A stretch of DNA of 64,000 bases from Ectocarpus siliculosus. Lineage: Eukaryota > Sar > Phaeophyceae > Ectocarpales > Ectocarpaceae. Below, piece by piece: positions 48,401 to 58,272 of this stretch. Location: contig FN649737.1 of the NCBI GenBank assembly GCA_000310025.1, positions 907,059 through 971,058 of the forward strand. The letters are read 5' to 3'. Position 1 is the first letter of the stretch. Each line of letters starts with the position of its first letter. A program made the translations under genes and the position numbers. The notes below the pieces were generated by a model, which was not told the DNA's origin, did no database searches, and worked only from the letters and a program-made list of their open reading frames with translations.

Positions 48401-51400
48401 GTGTCAAGGCAACCAAGCAAGCGCTTCGCCCCGCATGTGAAGCGATAAACATATGATGTCGAACATTTGCTGTGGGGATCAATCGTAGTTATGTCGGTCA
48501 TTTGACGAAGTTTCCTGCGTGTTTCATACACCCAATCCAGCCGTTCGAAGGGACATGAGCACGGGGTAGGTGATGGCGATGCCTGGGATAGTTGAAAAGC
48601 ATATTAACGTCGATGTTTGGGAGTATTTGTATTGACGGTGTTCACCTATCTTGCGCTTTTTCGGCAAGAATTAGGACGACACTGAGACATCGCTTTTACG
48701 TCTACTGACTAGAACGCTCGGCGAGAGCTTAACACCATTGCACCACCACACCAGCAAGACACCGAGTGGTCCTTGGCAGCGACAACACCAAACACCACTA
48801 CAAGGCACACCTTCGACGCGATCTCCGCCGTCGCACTTCTCTCGAACGCCTCCTTCTCTTTCCTCTCCCTTGTCAACCTATCCCGGAGACCCTCCGCCTC
48901 TCCCCCAGCCCCCCTCCCAACGGCTAACGCCTCATCTCGGGCTGCTTCCATTTGCTCCAGAGCCTTGGTCAGCCGCCGCCCCTCCGCCGCCGCGGTCTCG
49001 AGCAGTCGCCTCAAGGACGCCTCCTCGAGGCGGGAGGTTTCCACCATTGCCGTGGCGTTGTCTCGGAGCTTGGTGATTTCTCCGTTGAGTCTGCGGACGG
49101 ATGTGGAGGAAACAAACGGGGAGTTGACGCCGGGTGAACAAACAGCCCTGTTGGGGCGTTCTTTGCATCCGTGCTAAGCCAGGGTGTACAGTATATCTCA
49201 GGCCCTTCTCCCACCCAGAGTGGACAAGAAGCAGGTCAGATTGCAGTCTCCAGGCAAGGTTCCAGGAATAGTTGCCATATTCAACTGTAGGCAATTGGGC
49301 GCCACGACATATCGACCTTCAACGTATTTCGGGAAAAACGGGTTGCGTCATTTTTGAAGCCAGGTTGATGGGATGGTTCGGTGCTCAGCACCGTCCAGGA
49401 TTGGTTGGTCAACATAGATAAGTTGTTGATGAGGGGGGCATGTTCAACCTCTTCTCGCAGTCAAACGGAGTATGTGTCCCGACTAGGAGGTATTTCGCGT
49501 GACCCCCGATCGTAGCTCCTCCGCAACGGGCACAAGGGGCGTAAAAACGTATGCCAGGGCTGATACTGTGAGCGATCTAAACAGGTATGGGGTGGAATAC
49601 AAGACAGAGCATTACGAGCGGGCAGGTGTCGATCAATCGTGTCATCCAGGGCAACGAATCCGCGGGGCTTGCTTCTCTGTAGCTCTCACGCTAAATCCGT
49701 CTCGTAAGTGTGTGTGTTGGAGACACACAAGGTACGTTCTTACACGAATCCAATCCCACACGTGAACCCTTGCAACAACACCCGTAAGCGAGTCATCAGG
49801 GTTGTGGTCTATCGGCAGCACGGTATGCGCGGTTTCTACATATACCGTATATGACACAAGATAACACACCCCCTGGACCGATTTTCAAAGCTCGATTTTC
49901 CAACAGCAGCAACAGTCACAGGGCCGAAAACGGCGGCGTTGAAGCCGTCTGGTCGACAGCTCTCTGAAAATGTATCCTTTCGTCCATGCATCATCTTCGT
50001 CGTGAAGTAATCGAGCTCTGAAAATCGGTCCAGGGGGTGTGTTATCTTGTGTCATATACGGTATTCGGAGTCCCGTGTCTTACGGTCCTGAGTGACATGG
50101 GGGGGGCTCGAGAACGGGTGTTGACGACCATGCGACGAACGGTATTACAATCAATAGTGCGGGATCCCAGCATGCACTAGTGCACAATTTATTTTCCTTG
50201 CCATGAATATTGCTGTTGTTGTTTTGTTCACACGAAAAACCGGTGAAAGTAACAAGCCATTTCCGTGGTCACTACAAAACCCGCGAGATGAGCCACCATG
50301 AGAACAGAAATAAATGACTTAAGAGTAACACTCGAGGAGCTAATTTGTTTTTTCAAGATTACACGAAAAGAAATGTACCCGATACTGTTGCTGGGGCCCC
50401 TACTACTGTACCTCTCTCGGTCGGCCTTCAGGGAGGCGTTTCGCTTCTTCTCTTCTGCACAGACCGCGCGAGACTGGGTAGCATCGGCGAGCGCCCTCTC
50501 CATTTTTTCCGTGAGAGATTTTCTTGTCGCCTAGTGTGCGAAAATTTGTTTTCACATCGCGAAGACTGTCGGTAAGCAAGCAGCTGTTCTTGCATGGAAC
50601 AGAAAACGCGCTATCAGTTCAGATGATTTTCGTCTTCTGTGCAGTTCTAACCGCAACCTAGTTCAACACGGTCAATATATGCAAAGTAGGCGTATTGCAT
50701 GGGGTGTGTACAATCAAACAGTGGGTTGTGGCGACAACCTTGAGCTCCTCATCGCCCTCTCTCCTCAGCGCGGACAGCGCTGCCTCCTTGTCCCCTGCTA
50801 GCTCGGCGCGCAACCGCCCCACTTGCTGCCCAAACTCCTGCTTCGCTCCCTGGACCGCACAGCATCAAAATTTCAAGGTATTGTGAGTGCTTGCTTGTGG
50901 GGGCCTCACACTACTAAGAATGAACAACAGTCAAACGTGCTCGTTCAGTTATTCGCCTTTCTTCGAGGTTTCCAGACCTCATTGAAATGCCTAGCGTATT
51001 TTTTCTACGTATTCTAGTGATAGGGGCTAATACGAGCACCGTACCGGGTACCACGCCCGCGCCAAGAGACGCCCTGCTCTTCTCCATCGCCTTTTCTAGC
51101 GTACGGTGTGTGTGATTTCACCTTGGCTTCCATCTCAGCGGCCCTCCGGATTTCTTCCTGCGCCATGAGCTGGTCCGTGATCATCGTGTTGAACTTCTCG
51201 TTGCCCTTTCTGACGGCCTCTTCCAGCTCCACCTTTAAACCGAACATTTCAAAATCAACAACCGACGGGGAACACAGTATGTATCGGGGAAGTCAACTTG
51301 ATTGGTCTCGGTCAAGCCGGCTCCTTCTGTCAGAATATTAACAACGACAGCGGCAGCACAGGCAACAGCAGCACGCTATGAGTCGGGGAAATTCATCCCC

Positions 51401-54400
51401 TTTGAAGCTGACCCCTTGCCAATGCATAGAGAGCGACAACAAGAGCAGCACGGAACTACAGTGCGCCAGACTGACTTGTACGTTGAAATTTACAGGCTTC
51501 GATGGATGCTGCCAATCAATTTTAATCAGCTTTCGCAGAGCACATGACACCAGGGAAAGCACGTGCAGGTCAAAACCACGCCGCCGCGCTTGTGCCACCC
51601 TGCACTGGTATTTGTGTCATCCAGCACAAAGACAAAGACCGAACCGTTACGCAATGCTCAAGGTCCAGGAGGAAACTGGGTGCTAGCGCCGTTTTGGGGG
51701 TACTTGTTACGGGGATACCCCAACAAAAAGTAATTCTCGACAAGAACGGAGTTTGTTTCTATCGCTTCGGTGTGCGTTGGCACGGTGGTTTTCATTAGTT
51801 TCGCAGTTGGTGGTCGCGTGTCGATTTCAATATTTCCCTGTAAGAGCCATCTATGTGGGTTTCGGACGCACCGACCGAGGCAGACAAAACGCAGCCGTTT
51901 GAGATACAACAGATCCCACTACAGCCCCAAAGTAGACGTCCCTCAGGCCTGCACTGTGCCTGCGGTTTGGGCCAGAAGAAAAAACAAATACGACACACTC
52001 CAGGGGAGCAAAATTCCCCAGACCAATTCTTCCACTGTAGCAGACAAGACCGAAAACCGCAGCGCAAGAAGCATCTCGTGACAATAAAAATCCCGAGCGA
52101 AGATAAAGGTTTTCGGTGAGAGCAGCACCTCTGTGCCACCCCTTTGTGGGCATCCAGCAGTTTGGAGATCTTCGGGAACCATACGTGGCCCACACCGCGA
52201 CCTACTATTGCAGGCTCCCTGACGGGAACCCTCCGCCCTCTGCGTGCTACACCTACCTTGTGTTTTGCCTTCAAAGTTGACACGTTCCCGGCCGCCGACT
52301 TCTGAGCCGTCTCCAGGGCGGCTCTCAGCGCCGTTCCCTTCTCCTGGAACCTGCGGAGGGACTCCTCGAAGCCCTTCTTCTCCTTCTCGACGAGTGTCGT
52401 AAGTTCCTCCGTTCGTTCCTTGCAGTCAAGCTGAGGGAAAGGGCAAGATGAGGGGAGGGGCAAGATGAGGGGAGGGGGGTATGTCATCCCGGTGCTAGGC
52501 CTTAGTGCAAAAGACAGGTAACGTCGTTTTCGGTCTACAGGCGGAGTTCCATTCGAGGCGGACGGCTCGGTTACGGTTTCGTGGCTTGCGGGAGTATTGG
52601 GCGACCGAGCAACCGCGCGTGACGAGTTTTCTCGGAGCACCATTCCTGCTCGGAGCCAGGCTTGCTTACATCGCTTGCGTACGCTCAGTACTGGAAATGG
52701 ACAGTTGGTGGTGCCCTTTGTCGTGGTACGGTACATTGGCGTAGTAGTCATGAGTGCGAGTGCTTCAAAGAATCCCCGTGCATTATCGAAGTCACCAATC
52801 GCAATCAAGTGGGAGTAGGGAAGGTAGGAAAAGGCCTGCGGGGAGGGCGTTCGGTTATTGATGCGACAAAACGTGCACACGGGAAACTGTGGTTGGACAC
52901 GTGTAGAGCCTTGATTTTTCCTGGTGGTTGGCGCCGCAGAAGCACGTTAGAGTTTTGTTGCGACGGGAAAGGGGCGTGGGAGATACCAGTTATGAGCAAT
53001 GTAAGAAGAGGCCGAAGGTGTGCGTCAGATGCGCACAACTGCATTTCATGAACCGTATGATCCAGACCACCGTATGCAAGCCTAACTTTCGGATCCAGCC
53101 CCTGCCTTGTCAGCCGTGTGTCATGACTCAATTTGGGCATGCATACCTGTATGCTCTCCTCCCTAGCCTTTGCGTTGCGCTTGAAGGTTCGGAACTCCGC
53201 CAGCGCCTCCTTTTTCTCCTTCGCATGAGCCTGGCGTAGCTTTTCTACCTGATTTGGCAAGTACTTTGACATTGAATGTGGTTGAAGAGTCTCTGTAACT
53301 GTAGTACTGACACTACTGTCCAGAAAAATTGTCGTGCTGCCGAATGTTTCACAGCCAGACCGATGTGACGCCCCGAAGGTCGCAGGAACAAGCGGTAGAG
53401 CGAGCGGCGCAGACTATCCGGCGCATCTAGATGTCTGGTCAGGTTTCCTGAGTCATGACGATTATAAAGACATCAGCGACAAGACAATAGGGGGAGGCAA
53501 GCCACGCGGGTTCTGCACGCCGCTTCAAGCACTTATGAGAAAGCGTCGAGAGAGATACGTCGTCCCTTGCCAAAGAGGGCCTTTCCACACCTGCGCTTCC
53601 ATATCGAGTTGCCCCTGCTTAGAGGCGAGCTGCTCCTTAAATCGTTTTATCTTGTTGGCCGCGTCCGAGAGAATGTCCTGCATTTCTTGCTGGTGGTTGG
53701 TGTTGACTTCCTCCAGCTCGAACTGATATTGTCGCAAGAACCAACGACAATCCACCGTGAATTGCGGTGGTTACTGCGCAGAGACGATTTTCATATATAG
53801 CCTTGGACTACATTCATACGCGTCATGTAGTTTTCTGCGGATGATTGTACCTCGAAAGCGCGGAACGCTGATGTCAATGGAATAGGCCATCTGTGTGGTC
53901 CCCATGAAGTTGTTGAACTGGAGATGGGAGTCAAAACCCCAACACGCGCATTTTCATTTTTACTCTTCCACTTGGCTGAAGGTGTAGCAACGGGAGGGCG
54001 GAGGCGGCCAGAGGACAAACGCAGCACAGCCAGAGGCCGTGGTAACTGCTGCTTCCATGGATCATTTTGGCAGCATACATTGCCATCATTTTTCTCTTGG
54101 GTGACGTTGCGAACGGCAGGACGACAATGAATGACGACGAGGACACGGCCAAACCTGTAGACTAGTGTTCACACACACCCGCACTGCAGCATCCCTAAGA
54201 CATGTTGATCCGCTGGCGTGTGAGCGTTGCTTCGAACAGCAGAGACGCTGTCGTGAGCACTGCTGTGTCCGCAATATATGCAAGACCCAACGAGATGGTG
54301 TACGACCACTCACGTGCAGGTACTCTGCCGCCGCAGATTGTACACGTACCTGGCGATCTTCATTCTTGGTGTTGAGGTGGTATATAACCTTCGTCAGCTG

Positions 54401-54595
54401 AGCGATTTTCTTGCTCATCTTGTGGTGGAGATCGGGGAAGACGTCGGCTGCCTTCATCGGGGTGCCGCCGCTCGTTGCCGCCTCTGCTACCGTTGTTGCC
54501 GCTGATGGCAAAACACCACCGGGAGTCGGTTCCCGGTGGCGACTGGGGCCACCGAGGTGTCCCCCTATCGGTGCGAAAGTACTAGCCGTCGGCAT
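38058..54595 (-). CDS. FAM184: FAM184-family coiled-coil protein, 22 exons
   Basis: Exons: 54350-54595, 53591-53722, 53147-53248, 52257-52430, 51122-51232, 50739-50849, 50412-50530, 48811-49090, 48267-48344, 47389-47553, 46291-46482, 46032-46112, 44888-45073, 44258-44412, 43197-43413, 42488-42577, 41937-42209, 41422-41490, 40907-40986, 39726-39815, 38781-38970, 38058-38432. Phases agree throughout and give about 1171 residues, close to human FAM184A (about 1140). The N-terminus has a short disordered lead, then HHKMSKKIAQLTKVIYHLNT, the family hallmark. Long Glu/Lys/Arg/Ala-rich coiled coil follows. Near the end, ELLNREENYN and FNANPVVGVMQ match the conserved C-terminal block, and a basic Gly/Ser-rich tail ends at TGA 38058-38060. 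Family function is poorly known; a structural or cytoskeletal role is likely. The donor at 41937 (GTGCCC) is the least certain junction. Several introns carry transposon remnants or microsatellites. Confidence 0.9.
42397..42446. repeat. (CTGT)n microsatellite
   Basis: About twelve CTGT units in a FAM184 intron, between exons 42488-42577 and 41937-42209. Confidence 0.95.
42893..43036. repeat. Dispersed repeat family, copy 1 (about 145 bases)
   Basis: Starts TTGTTGTTGTCTTCACATT, contains CCGATCTCTCT, ACTGATCCAACACT and TTCCCGTGGTCACA, and ends near GATTAA. It matches 62242-62390 in the same orientation with substitutions. This copy is in a FAM184 intron and the other lies beside the retrotransposons at the right end. 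No open frame; a SINE or solo terminal fragment are both possible. Confidence 0.8.
49844..50062. mobile_element. 219-base TIR element (MITE-like)
   Basis: Terminal inverted repeats of about 50 bases begin ACCGTATATGACACAAG, continue ATAACACACCCCCTGGACCG, and end near TTTTCA.AGCTCGAT; the right copy is nearly identical in complement. The centre contains GCCGAAAACGGCGGCGTTG. It lies in the FAM184 intron between 50412-50530 and 48811-49090. No coding capacity and no certain target-site duplication. Confidence 0.85.
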
Positions 54596-56194
54596 GTTGC
54601 CGCTGCTGGTGCTGGTAAGTTCAAGGTGGCTTCACTGCCTTGTGCACGCACAAACGTGGCCGAAATCCTTGGGTACTGGATAGACTAGTGGATGCTCCCA
54701 CGAATTGCGGCGGCAGGGTGGTGAAAAATCTCCTGACAATGTACCGCGTGCAGAGGCCACGGCAGCAGCATCTACATGCGGTCCGTTTGGAGTTCTCTCT
54801 CCCCTAGGCAACACCGGTGTGCCGGTGTGTGGGGATGTTTTGGGGTATGGATATGGCTGGGTGGGAAAGTAGGGTCGAGCGCTGCAATTAATGCCGTTTC
54901 ACCAAATCAATTCCCTCTTCTTTTTTTTTTTCTTTTTTTTTATTCAATCTTTAAGTATGACAACGAATCCATCTCTACTATGTACTACAAGACTAAATCT
55001 CTATCTGAGAAAAAGAGTATAATAATATAAGATAGATTAGAAATGAATCCATATGTAGCTCCGAAAAAAAAAAAATCGCACCAGGCGTACATGCAAAGAG
55101 TGCTGTACCTGCCATCTCCGGGTGTTCTGCGTTGACGGTATACCCGTATATGACACAAGATAACACACCCCCTGGACCGATTTTCTAAGATCGATTACTC
55201 CACGACGAAGAGGATGCATACACGAAACAATACATTTTCGAAAACCTCTCGACGAGACGGTTCCAACGCCGCCGTTTTCGGCGCTGTGACTCTTCCTGCT
55301 GTTGAGAAATCGAGCTTTGAAAATCGGCCCAGGGGGTGTGTTATCTTGTGTCATATACGGTACATCCCCATTCCTTTTCAGTGGCGTGCTGCAGGAAGTT
55401 TTAGCTACCGCTTCTCGCGCTTGAAATGAGAGCAACACACAACCTGGTGTATGTAGTGTAGTGCGCGGCCGTCGTATAGCAAGAGCGGCGCAAACTGGAT
55501 CTATTTGGTCTTCTACAGTAGGTAGATACAGCAGTTGTTGTGCCGACGCTCTCTCATTGCACTGGGCATATATAGCAGAAGCAGTTGTTGTGCCGACGAA
55601 CCATCGCGAGATGGATGCTCTGTGATTGCTCACATGGGGGCCCACTGGAGCCCCCCTTCTCCGGTGGTGTGTAGCGCGGCTTGCCCGCAAGCCAGAAGCT
55701 GCCGATGACTCTGCACAGCCATGGGGGCGCAGCAACGTGCGCCGGTCGACAACAAGGAGAGTTGTTTGTGCCTCTGACATATTTCCTATTGGCATAGTCT
55801 TCGCCATCCCCGTATTAGATCGTTAACAACGTGTTCATTAGGCTTCGCAAGGCGCAGTTTGCATCTGTGTCTCTTGCAAAGACATGATCGCGGTAGAGGT
55901 CTATCGGCGAGACTACACACAGCCTCCAGCCCCGCTGGTTGTTGCCGTACACACACGACACCAATCGACACCCATATCTCTGGTTAAAAAGATCGATCAG
56001 AGGACGTTATTTGGTCAATTCTTGGGAGTTTTTCGGCTCACGAAATGGACGCCTCCTTGTCAGCCCGTGGTCGTCCCGAAAAGCTTTCCGCGCCTTCGGC
56101 ATCCTCTTCTTGCATCGTCGTGGTGCACATCGCGCCCCGCGCATATGTACATTTGAAAACGTGTGTCCGCGCGGATCTTAATCTATTATCTTTC
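54596..56194. other. Intergenic region upstream of FAM184
   Basis: It contains the FAM184 promoter side, T-rich and A-rich tracts at 54912-55070 and one TIR element (55139-55362). I see no supported gene. It ends at the terminal repeat of the tyrosine-recombinase retrotransposon. Confidence 0.55.
55139..55362. mobile_element. TIR element (MITE-like), second copy
   Basis: Same family as 49844-50062. The left end has CCCGTATATGACACAAG and CACCCCCTGGACCGATTTTC, the right end its complement, finishing GTCATATACGGTA. The inner part (TCTCGACGAGACGGTTCC, AACGCCGCCGTTTTCGGCG) is better preserved than in the FAM184 intron copy. Confidence 0.85.
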
Positions 56195-56268
56195 CTGTTG
56201 TATTCTTATCCCTTACCCAGATCATTCGATGTAAGTATTGGATTTGGTTGGGTGAGGCCTCCTGCGCC
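56195..56268 (-). repeat. Split direct repeat B2 (outer end)
   Basis: 74 bases identical to 56538-56611, beginning CTGTTGTATTCTTATCCCTT. It is followed rightward by TGCAGGAGGGCC, which can pair with GAGGCCTCCTGC at the repeat edge to form a hairpin. A spacer of 116 bases separates it from A2. Confidence 0.9.
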
Positions 56269-56384
56269 TGCAGGAGGGCCTCGCCACAAGTAACCCTTTG
56301 GGCTGGATTTGCCCAGGCCCAAAGTGTTTGAATGATCGGTAAGTTCATGAATATAGTAAGCATTGTGTAGGGCTGGTGGGATGG

Positions 56385-56537
56385 TCTCAAATATACCCCT
56401 TCTTCTCTGCTCCGGCGTATTTCGGGAGAGAAAAGGGGGACTAAACTAGGTGGGGTCATTTTCCAACATCCTTTCTGGAATATCTGACTCTTCCCGATTT
56501 CGTTCCGAAATCTAGATGCGTCTCAAATCCGAGATTA
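56385..56537 (-). repeat. Split direct repeat A2
   Basis: Matches A1 (61795-61947) with a few substitutions and a small indel. Shared landmarks are GGCGTATTTCGGGAGAG, GACTAAACTAGGTGGGGTC and CATCCTTTCTGGAATATCTG. Confidence 0.9.
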
Positions 56538-56611
56538 CTGTTGTATTCTTATCCCTTACCCAGATCATTCGATGTAAGTATTGGATTTGGTTGGGTGAGG
56601 CCTCCTGCGCC
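56538..56611 (-). repeat. Split direct repeat B1
   Basis: 74 bases identical to B2 at 56195-56268, immediately adjoining A2 on its outer side and lying about 105 bases past the recombinase stop codon. Confidence 0.9.
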
Positions 56612-56717
56612 GGCCTGTGGTCCCGCCCATTACTTTCTTGTTGATTATCCGATCTGCCACATCATAGTTATTGACCACTCACGCCTCTAAGCTAGGTCTC
56701 GCCCACCCAAACTTTCT

Positions 56718-58103
56718 TTATTTTGCGCGGCGAGCAAACGCAGAGAAATCGCATGTGAAGTCAGCCGACAACGGCAACGCGTTTGAGTCTGTGTACAGGT
56801 CGCTACGGATCCTCTTGGAACCCGTTGCCCCCACACTAGTGGCGCCAACATATCGCTTCGCTACTCTCTCCGTACGCCACCCGGCAATTTTCATGATAGC
56901 GTCCATCGCCGTTCCGTCAAGCGACTGCGCTACAGAGCCTCCGACGCGTAACGAGTGCATAGTGTAGCGGTGCGGCAGTCCCGCCGCTCGCAAATGCCCT
57001 TGTAGGGCAGCCGTCATCTGAACCGCCGTAAGCGGAGCGCAGCCCCGAGTTCCATCCAGCAGAACGATGGGAAACAGATGCCCTTGGGACAAATCCCAGC
57101 CAATACCCTCCGCCGCACTGATGTAGGCCGTAACATTGCTCACCGCACAAATAGACGGGCAGGCGACGTCCGGACGCACGACCACGGCATCAACAGAGTC
57201 CCGGAGGGTCTTACCAAACTGGAAGTTGAAAATCAGACCCTGCCCCGCGGGCAACCGCAGAACTTGCGATCCCATAGTGAAGGAGAGATCATGACCTCGC
57301 CGCATGGAGGCGAACGCCAGCGAAAACAAAGCGACGTCCCTGGTGAGCTCAATACGTTCCGCCAAAGAGGACGCAGTCTGCGCGCGAGAGCGCATGTTCC
57401 TCAACAGATCGATGAGGACGTGCGGTAACATAGCCTCTGCCTGGTTGACAGCGACACCCACACGTTTTTGTTCCTCCCCCGTGAAGACGAGGTAGGAGTC
57501 GACGAGAGGACTACAACATGGGTTGCCCGAGCGCGTGGCAGGGTCCCAGCTGCTGTCTTTTCCCAACTGTTCTTGCATCGCCATCTTCAGCTTGGACACG
57601 ATCCCTTTCTGCATGGACGTGGCGGCATACCGCTTAGCACATGGCGAGTTTGGAAGGCAATCGCGGCCGTGAGGCGTGCCGACACCAGGGCATGCCCTGT
57701 CGTGCACCCACATGGTACCACTACCTTGTGTGTCCAAGAAGCAGAGATAGTCAAACACGTCTCGGTCCGACGCCTGCTTCCAACCCCGACGTTGTTCAGT
57801 CGCCGAAAGTATGAAAGCGTCGAACCCGTCCGCTACGGCGCACTTGCGCTGTTGAGCACGACGGTTAGACGCGGCCGAGATGACCTGATCACCACGAGCG
57901 CGCAGCACGTCGAAATCCATCGACACCCGAGCCGCTTGAGGGTCACGCGGTACCGGACGCCCGCGGGCAGGCTGAACACCGCAGGACCAACAATAGTTGT
58001 AATGTCCCACGTTTTCCGTCTGGCACGACGAACACGCGACAAACTGGACACAGCCACCCGGAGGAAGGGTGGGGACCTGTGATACGAAGCACAAGCCATC
58101 CAC
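56718..58103 (-). CDS. Tyrosine recombinase of the DIRS-order element
   Basis: 461 residues from the first ATG. Catalytic residues of the tyrosine recombinase family are visible: the first Arg in LAFASMRRGHDL, the HxxR box in YTMHSLRVGG, and the Trp and Tyr in AGWRTERVAKRYVG. The N-terminal part has a CxxC..CxxC-like cluster (ACSSCQTEN, YCWSCG). It would integrate the circular double-stranded cDNA of the element. It follows the RT-RNase H frame by 169 bases in another frame, so translation may need reinitiation, frameshifting or splicing. No stop or frameshift interrupts it. Confidence 0.9.
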   Translation of the reverse strand: MDGLCFVSQVPTLPPGGCVQFVACSSCQTENVGHYNYCWSCGVQPARGRPVPRDPQAARVSMDFDVLRARGDQVISAASNRRAQQRKCAVADGFDAFILSATEQRRGWKQASDRDVFDYLCFLDTQGSGTMWVHDRACPGVGTPHGRDCLPNSPCAKRYAATSMQKGIVSKLKMAMQEQLGKDSSWDPATRSGNPCCSPLVDSYLVFTGEEQKRVGVAVNQAEAMLPHVLIDLLRNMRSRAQTASSLAERIELTRDVALFSLAFASMRRGHDLSFTMGSQVLRLPAGQGLIFNFQFGKTLRDSVDAVVVRPDVACPSICAVSNVTAYISAAEGIGWDLSQGHLFPIVLLDGTRGCAPLTAVQMTAALQGHLRAAGLPHRYTMHSLRVGGSVAQSLDGTAMDAIMKIAGWRTERVAKRYVGATSVGATGSKRIRSDLYTDSNALPLSADFTCDFSAFARRAK

Positions 58104-58272
58104 AAGCCAAAGGGAGGGAACTGGGCAAGATGGACGAGAGCCGCATGCTGCATTAACAGGGTCCCGGTGTCAATCAAAGAGTTTTTTTTTTGGAGAGCGG
58201 CAGCCACCTAAGAACAAAAAGCAAAAACAACCTCGTAAGCTACCATGGACCACCTCGGGTACTTCCACTCTT

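Noticed and set aside
57468..58082. Plus-strand frame of about 200 codons
   Set aside because: Shadow of the tyrosine-recombinase ORF on the opposite strand.
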